Shown here in pieces: positions 51,340 through 61,895 of a stretch of DNA of 64,000 bases. A model generated the notes under the pieces. The model worked only from the letters and a program-made list of their open reading frames with translations. It made no database searches and was not told where the DNA came from. Origin of the DNA: Nissolia schottii (taxonomy: Eukaryota > Streptophyta > Magnoliopsida > Fabales > Fabaceae); NCBI GenBank assembly GCA_003254905.1, contig QANU01016478.1, positions 613,977-677,976 of the forward strand. Reading direction: 5' to 3'. A program made the position numbers and the translations under genes. Position 1 is the first letter of the stretch; the number at the start of each line of letters is the position of its first letter.

Positions 51340-51600
51340 AGAAAAATGGTTATTCAATTAGGGTTCTTGATCAATACAACCCAAGAACATGAAAACAAGA
51401 TAGAGAGGATATTCGAGAGACTTCTCAACTCTCATAGTCTTTCCCTTACACAATTACCATACCCTTCTCCCTCTACCCGTCTCCTCCTATTTATACGAAC
51501 TCCGAACTAATTACCAACTCCCTAACAAATACATGTAACTAAAATGTTACAAACAGTGTCCTATCACTCTATCACTACTGACGTTGAATCGTGCAGCTAG
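51340..51600. repeat. Possible solo-LTR fragment
   Basis: The order of motifs (AGAGAGGATATTCGAGAG, pyrimidine-rich block, TCCTATTTATAC TATA-like box, then CTAATTACC...) resembles a plant LTR with promoter. No matching second copy or duplication was found in the window. Confidence 0.3.
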
Positions 51601-51889
51601 AGAGTAAGATCTAAGATATACAAATCAACTAGCTCACCTTGGTTAAAATATTCATTCAGACAGAGAAAGGGAAAATGGAATTGAGAGCATTATGTTTGTT
51701 CAAAAGATTTTCATACAAGAAAGAAATATATTTCTTCCTAGAAAGTATAAACAGGTAACTTGAGACTAAAACCTATTGTAGCAACAACAGGCTCACAAGT
51801 ACTTAATCACCAAATGGAGAAAGAGACATGAGGGAAACTCGTAGAAGGGCAATGGCAACTCCAAACATCAAATGTCTTAACAGTTTATC

Positions 51890-52767
51890 CTAGGAACTTC
51901 TTCCTTGACTCTCTTCATTCATTGCAGATAAATTGGTATCATCGGGTTTTGATGTGCCTTCTTCCTCAAGTATCTTCCCATCTTGTGGAACCAAGCAAGG
52001 TATCCCATTTTTTATCTAACGAGACAAAACGAAAATGTAGCATGAGTCAGCACTAAATCTAAAACTACATGCACATTATTTACAGGTAATCCTGCTCATG
52101 TGCGTGTGTTTATGTGTCTGCTAAACACACGTATCCGGCGATATCTGCCTGTTATAAAGGAGAGAAGGGAGGGATAATTTTTCTTTGCAACAAACATTAC
52201 AGTATTCTCATAGTTCATAAATTATAAGCAAAAATGTGACCCCTGTCGAGAGCAATTTTCAGAAGGAACAAAGTCACAAACTAATGAACTTACAAATTAT
52301 GGAAAATGGGAATTATACTATATACTGGCAGTTTCCATTAGTATATTTTATTCAGCAACACATTGTCAATAACAGAGGAACCTTATCACTCCCAAAGGAT
52401 CAAAGGAAACAGGGAAGGTGGTAATACCCTAATTGTGAATTGCACATGGATAGTAATAGCCCATAACATAAAGCATAAAGCATCAAAATTGGAACTTATG
52501 ACAGAAACGAAAGAGAAGTGGAGAACTGACAGGAAAGTAAACGCCAATAGCATCGCTAATTAGGGAATTGGATTCCTCGCAGTACCTACACAAAATCACG
52601 AGAGATGATTCAATTTCAAATTAGGAAATGCATCAAAGAAGGGATTAAATTGAGGGAGAGAATGAGGACCTCAAGGGCTGCTTGGAGAGAGGACAAACCA
52701 GAATCTCGGAGAGGGTCTTTCCCAGTGGCACTGCTTTTTGCAGAACCTCTCTGCTTACTCTCACCAT
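51890..52767 (-). CDS. Trm112p-like / preY-type small zinc-ribbon protein
   Basis: Three minus-strand exons, 52767-52670, 52585-52531 and 52015-51890, join in frame with GT-AG borders to give 92 residues. The start is MVRVSREVLQKAVPLGKTLS. The conserved part reads EILVCPLSKQPLRYCEESNS, then LISDAIGVYFPIKNGIPCLV with PQDGKIL. This is the Trm112p-like (UPF0434/YcaR, human preY) fold, a small partner subunit that stabilises methyltransferases; in animals preY acts in mitochondria. Bacterial relatives are about 60 residues; the extra acidic/Ser tail (EEEGTSKPDDTN...) is typical of plant copies. Cys25 and Cys35 remain of the zinc-ribbon cysteines. It is divergent from the PPR gene, with 592 bases between start codons. 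No single open frame exceeds 42 codons, so it is easily missed. Confidence 0.85.
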
Positions 52768-52948
52768 TTTTTTTACCTTGTCTCTTTTCTCTTACTTCAC
52801 CGTCATCTACTTGTTCCACACTTCCAGCTTCGATGGTTTCTTTTTGGTCACAGCTTGGATGGGCTTAACCAATAAATGTATCCAATTGAACCCAACAATG
52901 GCCCAATTGTTTAATACCATTATTTTATTGCTTTGGAATCTCACTTTA

Positions 52949-52996
52949 ATCATTTATTTTATTTTATTTTATTTTATTTTATTTTATTTTATTTTC
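52949..52996. repeat. (TTTTA)n microsatellite
   Basis: About nine TTTTA units in the shared promoter region between the preY-like and PPR genes. Confidence 0.9.
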
Positions 52997-53198
52997 ATTT
53001 GTCAATTTCTCATCATGATGGCAGTTTTTAGCCAGAGTAATTTCACAAGAAAATTGGTCAAAATGATTTTCTAATTCAATTAAACTACTTTTCTTTTTCA
53101 AAAAATAATGCACAAGATGAAGAGTCTTTTTTCTTTTTCTCCTCTTCTTGTCTTGAAAATTCAAGCCAAGATGTTCATGGTTTACCGTTTTAAATTAT

Positions 53199-53220
53199 AC
53201 ATATATATATATATATANTA
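53199..53220. repeat. (TA)n microsatellite with an unresolved base
   Basis: A short TA run with N at 53218, about 140 bases before the PPR start. Confidence 0.85.
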
Positions 53221-53359
53221 GATTTAAATCCTCGTTGCTCACTCACCCCCCGCGTTTCTTTTTGGTCGTCCTTGCTTGCCCTGGAAACACAGAGAAAGCA
53301 GAGGCATGTTCGCCAATGGCAATTAAACGGTCAACCCGTCCATGCCAGTCAACAAATGA

Positions 53360-55150
53360 ATGGCCAGAGTCTCTACGCGAAAACTCCTTCTCCGCCGAAA
53401 CACCCTTTCCCCCCACCCCATCACCACCACCCCTTCTTCCTCCTCATTCTCCACTTCCACCTCCACCCACAACGCAACAACCCTCTCCCCCATCGATTCA
53501 TTCCACGCTCTTCTCCACGGCGCGTTCCGCAGCCCTCGCCAGCTCCTCCAAATCCAAGCCCTTCTCACCACCTCCAACCTCTTCCGCAACCCCTTTCTCG
53601 CCCGCACCCTTCTGAGCCGCGCCTCCCACTTGTGCGACCTTGCTTACACCCTCTCGATCTTCCGTTACGCTGACTCACTCGACACCTTCTGCGTCAACAC
53701 GGTGATCCAGGCCTACTGCAACAGCCGCCTCCCTCCTCAGGCTCTCGTCTTCTACTTCGGGTGCTTGGGGATCGGTTTCTTCCCCAACAGCTACACCTTC
53801 GTGCCGCTCATTGGTTCCTGCGCGAAATTGGGTTGCCTTGAGTCTGGGAGAAAGTGCCATGGTCAAGCAGTGAAGCATGGGGTTGATGGGGTTTTGCCGG
53901 TGCAGAACTCTTTGATTCACATGTATGGGTGCTGCGGCGATGTTGGGGTTGCTAGGGCGGTCTTTGACGGCATGTTGGATCGGGATTTGGTGTCGTGGAA
54001 CTCGATAATTGATGGCTATGTGACGGTTGGTGAATTAAGTGCTGCACGCCAACTGTTTGATGTAATGCCTGAGAAGAATTTGGTTACTTGGAATGGGATG
54101 ATTAGTGGGTATTTGAAAGCTAGGAACCCTGGCTATGCGTTGAAGTTGTTCAGAGAGATGGGCACGTTGGGGCTGAAGGGTAATGCTAGGACTGTGGTAT
54201 CTGTGGTTACGGCTTGCGGTCAATCGGCTAGGCTCAAGGAAGGAAGATCGGTTCATGGGAGCATCATCAGGATGTTTGTGAAGTCGAGTTTGATTCTTGA
54301 CACGGCCTTGATCAATATGTACTGCAAATGCAGGAGGGTGGAGGTAGGGCATAGAGTATTTGTGAGGATGGCAAACAGGAATTTGGTCTCTTGGAATGCA
54401 ATGATCTTGGGGCACTGCATTCACGGGAGCCCCAAAGATGGACTGGACCTTTTTGATATAATGGTTGGTATGGGGATGGTGAAGCATAGAGTCGAGCTTG
54501 ATAAGAGTAAAAGAAATGCAGGTAGAAATCCAGTGAGGTTACTCCCCGATGAAGTAACCTTCATCGGTGTTCTGTGTGCCTGTGCTCGTGCAGAGCTGTT
54601 GACCGAGGGAAGGTCTTACTTCAAGCAAATGACTGATGTGTTTAATGTGCAGCCCAGTTTTGCTCATTATTGGTGCATGGCTAATCTTCTTGCAAATGTA
54701 GGGCTTGTTGATGAGGTAGAAGAATGCCTGCGGAACATGGCAAAATTCGGTGGGGATATGTCACATGAATCATTGTTGTGGGCATGTTTGCTTGGATTGT
54801 GCCGTTTCAAGAGAGATGTGTACTTAGGGGAACGAATTGCTAAGCTTCTGGTTGACATGGATCCTAAGAACCTCGCCTATTACCAGTTTCTGTTGATCAT
54901 CTACGCCGTGGCTGCTCAATGGGAGAATGTTTTTGAAGTGCAAAAACTGGTGAAGGAAAGATTAGGGATTATACCAGGAAGCAATCTTGTGGACTTGAAA
55001 CATATTGTTCACAATCTGAAAGTGTCAAACAGAAGGCAAGAAGGAATTGAAGCAGTAAACATGATGATGGATGAACTAGCTCATAGATTAAGCTTGGCAA
55101 GTTCTGATGCAGGCCAGTCAGCAGTGGAGCAAAAAGAAAATACTAGCTAG
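53360..55150 (+). CDS. PLS-type pentatricopeptide repeat protein (At3g51320-like)
   Basis: Intronless, 596 residues, complete. The first 45 residues are rich in Arg, Ser and Thr with few acids, a likely organelle transit peptide. From about residue 75 on, tandem PPR motifs follow in P-L-S order, with signatures such as NTVIQAYCN, NSLIHMYGCCGDVGVARAVF, DLVSWNSIIDGYV, NLVTWNGMISGYLKA, TALINMYCKC and NLVSWNAMILGH. The C-terminal part (HYWCMANLLANVGLVDEVEE, LLWACLLGLCRFKRDVYLGE, ending with YQFLLIIYAVAAQWENV) matches the E-type extension. No DYW deaminase domain follows. Such proteins bind organellar RNA and usually help C-to-U editing or processing with a partner. The closest family member I recall is At3g51320. 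An insertion of basic residues near 375-395 (KHRVELDKSKRNAGRN) is unusual within a repeat. Confidence 0.92.
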   Translation: MARVSTRKLLLRRNTLSPHPITTTPSSSSFSTSTSTHNATTLSPIDSFHALLHGAFRSPRQLLQIQALLTTSNLFRNPFLARTLLSRASHLCDLAYTLSIFRYADSLDTFCVNTVIQAYCNSRLPPQALVFYFGCLGIGFFPNSYTFVPLIGSCAKLGCLESGRKCHGQAVKHGVDGVLPVQNSLIHMYGCCGDVGVARAVFDGMLDRDLVSWNSIIDGYVTVGELSAARQLFDVMPEKNLVTWNGMISGYLKARNPGYALKLFREMGTLGLKGNARTVVSVVTACGQSARLKEGRSVHGSIIRMFVKSSLILDTALINMYCKCRRVEVGHRVFVRMANRNLVSWNAMILGHCIHGSPKDGLDLFDIMVGMGMVKHRVELDKSKRNAGRNPVRLLPDEVTFIGVLCACARAELLTEGRSYFKQMTDVFNVQPSFAHYWCMANLLANVGLVDEVEECLRNMAKFGGDMSHESLLWACLLGLCRFKRDVYLGERIAKLLVDMDPKNLAYYQFLLIIYAVAAQWENVFEVQKLVKERLGIIPGSNLVDLKHIVHNLKVSNRRQEGIEAVNMMMDELAHRLSLASSDAGQSAVEQKENTS

Positions 55151-56536
55151 AATGATCCGAAGGTTGGGGATGAGTGATAAAAGCAAACCGTTGAACAAGT
55201 AGCGTAAGAATTTAGTTCACATTATTTCTTAATGAGCTGTCTTAATTTTTTAGTCAACACAACCACTTAACAACCATAGAGGATCTCAGTTTTGCATAGG
55301 AGTTAGCTTCTCTTGTTTTGGTTCTTCCCTCTTATATCTACACCCTTCGAGTGCGTGACTAATTCCATTTGAGGCACTAAAAAGTTGTCCCTCCCTGCAG
55401 TGCATTACGCTTTGGGGGCATTACTCACAGATAATCTCAATTTTGTATTGAGGCACTTTATTTAAGCATTTTTGGGTCATTTAATTTAAGCTTTTAGCCT
55501 GGTCAAGTTTGGCATCACTTGTGATGGACTTACTTTCTCTAGCAATAGTCCATTATGGATTTTTCTGCTACCCTGCCACAGAAATTGATTGTCCAAATGA
55601 TTAATGCTCTTATTAATGAAATGGAGTCAGAGATGCCCAAAATATGAATTTATTCAAGTTTGAGAAATTTGAGACACAGACGGGTGCCACCACGTACAGA
55701 AAACTATCCCCTTAACCATGTCATCATGATGATTGTGCTCAACAACTAAGTTTCATATTAATAAATTTGGTTGAAGCAAGTGCTCAACAACTAAATTTCT
55801 AATCAATCAATTTGGTTGAATCAAGGGTAGCTATCAGATGAATAACCTAAACCTAAACCTAAACCGTAAAATTATATCCCTTGGGAGATAAAGTACGACC
55901 CAACTGGTAAACACGATTTAACTCTCAGATGCCTGACTTATTAAATAGCCTTTTAACGTTAACACACAAGGAAACGAGAGGGCGAAGAACCACGAAAATG
56001 AACGGCTTATTGAAAAGATATTGATATCCCACATATTCTATGGAAGGAATCTCCAGATTTTGTCCAGGAAAATCATCTTATTTGTTTCAAGTTTAGCCCA
56101 AGTAACTTGAGATATATAACTTCGAAAAAGAGCAAGGGATTACAAATAATGAAAAATTGTGTCAATGTACATTAAGATGCAGCTACCACATTGGTAAAGC
56201 TGATTAAATCGCCTTTGTATATTGCTTTGCAACCCGCGAAATAAACAAACATAAATAACCACTTAACATAATAGATGAAAAACTAGGATGGCAATGATTG
56301 ATTTATCAATAAACCTCGTGGCATAATCCCCGCCCTTTCGTACACCATATTCAAATATTACTTACATTCAACATGCCCATAAGTTCATGAACGAAGATAA
56401 GTCAACAGAAATAGTCAGAAAGATAAAAACAAACTATAGCATAGATAAATGCACATGGCAGATCTTCGATAAACAAACAAGCATAGCATAAATCCACATG
56501 GAACTTTTTGATTGACATGTTAAAAGATTAACAAGA
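55151..56536. other. Intergenic between the PPR and SKP1 genes
   Basis: Contains the presumed 3' UTRs of both convergent genes. A CCTAAACCTAAACC telomere-like run occurs near 55847-55865. No gene seen. Confidence 0.45.
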
Positions 56537-57695
56537 TCATTCAAACGCCCATTGGTTTTCCCTGCGAACTTCCTCCTCTTCCTCGGGAGTGAAGTCGTTC
56601 TTAATGTTGAAAGTCTTGCGAATTTCCTCAGGCGTCTTGCCCTTGATCATGTCCGCAACAGTCTGGCAGGTAAGATCAAGCAAGCTCTTGATGTTCAAGT
56701 AGTTTGCGGCCTGAAAGAGAAAAAATGCCATTACACAATCAAACTTCACAACCATAAATGTAATGGAAGACAAATAAATGTAATAGCAATTATCAATTTG
56801 TGTTTAAGAATGCAAACTACAAACAGACAGCAGGCATCTACATAGGCATACATGTGAAAAAAAAGAACCTCTTGCAATATTAATAACAATATACAATCAT
56901 ATATTAAAAATCAGCAGGGGATTACTCATATGAAGCAACAAACTCAGCAAAAGAAATCACATATACTCTGAGGCAAAAATACACAAATAAAAGCTATGAC
57001 TTCCGAGACAACTAGATGAGAAAAAATAGAGTCCCTATCGAGTTAAGTATCAACAATAACAATTAACAGGCAAAGCAAAAGAAACATCAATCTCAGTACT
57101 AAAAATCCAACTCATAAAGACAAATCAATAATACAATGGCAACTACGCAAACTAACCACTTAATCACCAATCATACTCAGGAATCGCAATTCAATTGGCA
57201 AACAGAGTGAACCAACATCAACACGAACCACACAATTTCCCAATCCCAATCAAAAACCCTAATCTAACCTAACCCTACTCACTCCACCACCAACACACAG
57301 GCAAGTCAACAATCGACACAAAAGCGAATAAAATAAAAAAATCTGCATCACAAAACGAAACAAAAAAACAGAAATTCTCAACAAAAAAAGGTACTGACCA
57401 GGATGAGATCGAAGAGCGTGGCCTGGTCAACCTTGACGAAATCTGTGTCCCATGCCTTGAGATCCTCGTCGGTGGGCTTGTCCTCGGCGCTTGCAGCCTC
57501 CACGTGCTTCTTGCAGTATTCGATCACCTTCGCAAGGATCTTGCTGGTGACGTTGGGGAGAGGGATGCCGCTGTCGGCGCAATCGTCCTCGATCATGTGC
57601 TTGATCGTCTGAGACTCCAGCGCCACCAGCTCGTCCACCTCGAAGGCCTCTCCGTCGGAACTCTTCAGGGTGATTTTCTTCGGCGTCGACGACAT
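56537..57695 (-). CDS. SKP1: SKP1-like subunit of SCF ubiquitin ligases
   Basis: Two exons, 57695-57399 and 56710-56537, with a GT-AG intron of 688 bases, give 156 residues, the usual plant SKP1/ASK length. The start [20 protein letters not shown] forms the BTB/POZ-like fold that binds cullin 1. The C-terminal half ([20 protein letters not shown] followed by [17 protein letters not shown]) is the conserved F-box-binding region, ending with the classic WAFE. The intron position, before [15 protein letters not shown], is the one shared by plant SKP1 genes with one intron. The protein bridges CUL1 and F-box proteins in the nucleus and cytosol. It looks intact. A hAT element begins 194 bases upstream of the start codon. 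Confidence 0.96.
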
Positions 57696-58063
57696 GATTC
57701 GATGATCGAGTTTTTCCTCCTCCGTCGTCTTCTTCTTACTATTTGGTTGAAAATGTTAAAATCCCTAACCCTAGCTTTCTCGCAATTTGGGTATTGTTGT
57801 GATTTCTGAATGAAGAGGAGTAAAGGGGTTGGGCTTTACTTATATACAAGAGCTTCTATCGTGTGACGCTTTGTGTTATCTAATGAATTAGGAGTGAACA
57901 TGGGTTGGATCCAACCCGCCGATCCGACTCAACCCAACCTGCTCGGGTCGGGTTGAGTCAGTTCGGCGGATCGGCGAGTCAGACCCAACGAATCTGTCAT
58001 ATTTTGTGGGTTGAGTCGCGGGTCCACAGTCTTTAATCTGACCCGACCCGCGACCCATCTATA

Positions 58064-58065
<2 letters not shown>

Positions 58066-58111
<46 letters not shown>
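58066..58111. repeat. (ATT)n microsatellite
   Basis: About 15 ATT units in the hAT element. Confidence 0.85.
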
Positions 58112-58149
58112 GATGATGATAATTATATGTTAAGAAAACTAAAAGCCTA

Positions 58150-58490
58150 GGTTTCATTTGCCTAATTTCCTCATCCAACCTTGAACCCCCTCCTCCCTCT
58201 TCCACCTTCCTCGCCGTCGCCGCCCTCCACCTGCTCGCCTCCCTCGGCGGCTTTATCCTCTCCCTCTTAAGCCTCCTCTCTCAGATCTCATCCCTCAAGC
58301 TTCCTCTCTCAGATCTCATGTCTCAGATCTCTTCCTCACTTTCCTTGCCGCCCTCCGCCTCTTCACCTTCCTCGCCTCCCTTCGCGGCCGTTGTCGTGGC
58401 TTCACGCTGCCGATGCCGTGGCTTCACCCCTGCGACGCCATCGCCGTGACTTCACGCCGCCGTCGCCATCATCGTCGCTTCACCTTGGTT
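58150..58490. other. C/T-rich block inside the hAT element
   Basis: Repeated CCTCGCC, GCCGTCGC and CTCTCAGATCTCAT phrases; 58270-58335 holds two or three copies of CTCTCAGATCTCAT. This may be captured host 5' sequence or internal expansion. No domain recognised. Confidence 0.4.
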
Positions 58491-60884
58491 GATACACCTC
58501 TCTCTCAAAGCTCTTTCTTTCTCTTTCTTATTAGGAACTTGTTGGGCTCTCTGTGTATTACCTGTACTGGTTCTGATCTAAAATAGCATAATTTTTCATA
58601 TTTTGGAGGTTTCAATCTCTTGTGGACGTTTCATATTTTTATCTGTACTGAAATTTCAATCTCTTGCATTATGATGTATGTTTGATTGTGTTAGGGTTAG
58701 GTTTCTTTTTTCTCTTCACTGATTTTTTTCCTCTGGTTCATCTTCTCAGTTATGGGGGCGGGTCACCCGCCAACCTGCCTAACCCAACCCGATAAGGACG
58801 GGTGGCGGGTCTGGCAGGTACTCATTTTTAAAATGGCGATTTTACTCGACCCGATCTACCCATTGGTAGGTGGGTCGAGTCGGTGACATGGTCGGGTCCT
58901 ACCTGACCCGACCCATGTGCACCCCTACAATGAATCATGGGCTCTCCTACGTGGCACTTTTTTCTTTTCCACATGGCAGTGACAAGATTTTCTCTCGCTT
59001 TCTATTATAAAATATGATTGGTGTACACTTAACATTTGTCACTAGTATTTAGGGGTGTTCATAATTTGGTCCGGCCGCCAATCTGAACCAGCCCAAAGCA
59101 TTCGAGTTGAATCGGACTCGATTTTAATCGGACCAATTTTTAAAAAAAACTCAAAAAAAAATTCGATTGTAATACGTACCGAGTTTGGGTCTAGCCTCGG
59201 GCCAGGCGGCCCGAAGCATGTTATTATACATTTTTTATTTTTAGTTTCCTTCATAATTATCTCCATTGGTTTTACATTTATGTTGTCTAGTATTTTTTTT
59301 AAAACTTCCAGAGTCCAATTATTTTTTTTCCAAGCCCAATCTCCATAGTCCAATTCTTTTTTGCCACAGCCCAAACACAAAATTGGCCCAATCATTCTCC
59401 ATCAGAGTTTACAGAGGAGTGAAGACTGAAGAGTAAAGACCTAGATCCAACCACAGTGCGTCACTTCTCACTTCTGCTCTCAATTTCATTTCGCCTCGCC
59501 TTCGTCGCGCCCTCGCCCTCCTCGCGCCTCTCCCTCGCTGCGCCACGCCTCGCCCTTGCCTCTCCTACTCACTGCTCTCTGCTCAATTCTCTCTCAGTGT
59601 TTGTCGTTGCCTTGTCGTTGAGCTTGCCGAACTTTGTTGATTTTGCTAAGCTTGCCTCGTCCCTCCAATTACTTAGCTTGTCATTGCCTCGTCATTGCTG
59701 CACTCGTCGTCCCTTGGTAAGCCGACATCTTTCCCTGTTCTTTAGCTGCAATAAATGTTGATATTACCAATGAATTTGGTTGAAAATTGCCTTCAGTATG
59801 GGGTATGGGAACATGATTCGAGTATGGGGTATGAGAGCATGATTCGAGCATGGCGTATAGGAGAATGATTTGGTATAGGGTTGAAAATTGCCTTTTGGCC
59901 TGGTCTAAACCCGAGTTTTAACTCGGCCCGAAGATGATTAGGTCTATTGTAACATCCCACTTTTTCCTTAGTAAGAATTTCACAGGAGAAATACCCATAG
60001 AAGCCCTTATATGGGTTAACCGGGTAGAAACCTAATCCCTTAGGATAGACATGTCTATAGAAGATTTTTGGTTTAGTGTTTGGGAATTCCGATGTCACTC
60101 AGATAATCCCTTATGGCCCTTAGGATTTGATGGTAAGTCCAGACTGTCGGAAAAACGGAGTTCGGCTCGGTTTCAGACGATTCTGCAGACACTATAACAA
60201 CCCCTTTTGGCCCCGTTTAGCCTGTAAATTGAGCAGAGAGCCCCGAGTCTCTAGAAACCCCACCGGTACCAGGAGAAATTTTCAGGCACCTTAGAATAGT
60301 CCCACGATCCCATGGGGAAGGTCGGAAAGTAACGAAACCGCGAGCAGAACAGTGATCTGCGGTCCCCGGGGCTCGATGACGTGTTAAAGGTATCTGTGAA
60401 AAATAATCCTTCGGATAAAAATTCACAAATGCCTTAAACCAATAATATTCCCATGTAGGGGGAAAATAGAGGATCGCGACGGTATAAGCGAAATATTTTT
60501 CGGATGACCGTGCGCGCGCACTGGCACTGCGAGCGATAAAACACGAGCGAAACGGGATCGGGAGGCGGTCAAAGATGGCAGCCAGCACGTGGGGAATCAG
60601 ATTGGCAAGGGAAAATATTAAAATATTCATTTACTATTCATTAATTTGACCCCTTAATTATCTTTTGAATTAATTAATTATTAAAGAAAATAAAAAGGGC
60701 AAAATTGTAAATATGCATAGGGACAAAAATGTAATTTTTAGGGTCATATTTTTGGCTATAAATAGCCCTTCATTTTTAGAAAATTTGAAGAGAGAAATTC
60801 TCTCTGGAGATAGCCGAAACTTTGCCCGTGTGCGCTGCGGTTACCCTACAGAAACTCTGCCGGAAGCTTGGAAACCGGGCCCAG

Positions 60885-61010
60885 CCCGCTGAGCGAAATG
60901 AGTTACCGCTGAGCGATGAGGCTCTTACCGCTGAGCGATGCGGCTCCTGTTGCTGAGCGAGATGAGCTCAGACCGCCGAGCGAACAAAGGGTTCCGCTGA
61001 GCGGCCTGAG
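60885..61010 (+). repeat. Short GCTGAGCGA tandem motif in the LTR
   Basis: About six units of CCGCTGAGCGA with variable spacers just after the presumed transcription start of the LTR. Confidence 0.7.
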
Positions 61011-61394
61011 ACCAGAATATCTCATGGAAGCTGCCTTGAGGCACCTAGTCCAACAAGTTATGATTTACATGATGTGTATGACTAAAGTATATGAGCTATG
61101 TGATGTAAGAGGTAGGATTTCATGCATTGTATTTATGAAGATAATATGTTAGCATGCCATGCATCATGTTAAGGTATTCTTAGAGGATTAGAGGTTAATC
61201 AAGGAATGAGTAAAGATTATAATTGAAATGAACCATAGGGAATAAGTCATGTCATGATATGAGCAAAGATCAAGATTGAACGACAAGGAAAAAGGATGTA
61301 GTTATATTAGTAGAAATGCCCAAGTAGAACAAAGTAAACAATAATAAGAACAGACTAAACAGTAAAGAAGAGCAGAACAGACAGTCAGACATTA

Positions 61395-61684
61395 GTCCGC
61401 TTCCGGTCTTGCTGTGAGGGCAGACCCTTCGCCACCTGGTGAGCGGGTGGAGTCATGTTGTCTTGAGGAACAGGCAGGAAAGGTTAGGTCGTACACCACC
61501 AGGGGACAAGTCCCAAGGTGTACGAGGAGGTGTGGACAAGTCCGCTTCCGGTGACGCTGTCAGGGCTGCCCCTCGCCACCCAGAGATCGGGTGGAGTCAT
61601 GTTGCCTCGAAGAACAGACAGAAAAGGTTAAGTCGTACACCACCAGGGGACGAGTCCCAAGGTGTACGAGGAGGTGTGGATCAG
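61395..61684 (+). repeat. 145-bp tandem duplication in the LTR
   Basis: Two copies (61395-61539 and 61540-61684) start GTCCGCTTCCGG and share GTCGTACACCACCAGGGGAC and CAAGGTGTACGAGGAGGTGT. Confidence 0.9.
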
Positions 61685-61759
61685 CAGCTAAAGCAAGAGA
61701 AAAGTAAAGTAAGAGAAAGTTAAAGCAAGATTAACATGATGTCCTATATGCATAAGAAA

Positions 61760-61895
61760 AGATAAAGAAAGAAGAGCGCTAACCCGGATGAGCCGGTATG
61801 CATAAGATAAGAAAGAAGAGCGCTAACTCGGGTGAGCCGGTATGCGTAATATAAGTAAAGAAGGACGCTAACCCGGGTGAGCCGGTATGCGTAAA
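61760..61895 (+). repeat. Triplicated ~45-bp repeat in the LTR
   Basis: Three copies of a unit containing GCGCTAACCCGG and GAGCCGGTATGC at about 61775, 61820 and 61865. Confidence 0.85.

Larger units (their letters stand above)
57889..58927. mobile_element. Non-autonomous hAT element next to SKP1
   Basis: The left end TAGGAGTGAACATGGGTTGG and the right end (other strand) TAGGGGTGCACATGGGTCGG form imperfect terminal inverted repeats. Flanking 8-base duplications are TAATGAAT (57881-57888) and CAATGAAT (58928-58935), 7 of 8 matching. Subterminal parts are full of GACCCG/CGGGTC. The core has an (ATT)n run (58066-58111) and a C-rich segment at 58150-58490. No transposase sequence seen. Confidence 0.82.

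Noticed and set aside
53235-53673. Pro-rich plus-strand frames and Arg-rich minus-strand frames
   Set aside because: Other-frame shadows of the PPR gene's C-rich 5' end.
59456-59761. 101-codon Leu/Ser-rich frame resembling a signal peptide
   Set aside because: Lies in the C/T-rich core of a hAT element; composition alone produces such a frame.
61395-61684. CRISPR-like direct repeats
   Set aside because: Head-to-tail duplication without spacers in a plant LTR; not a CRISPR array.
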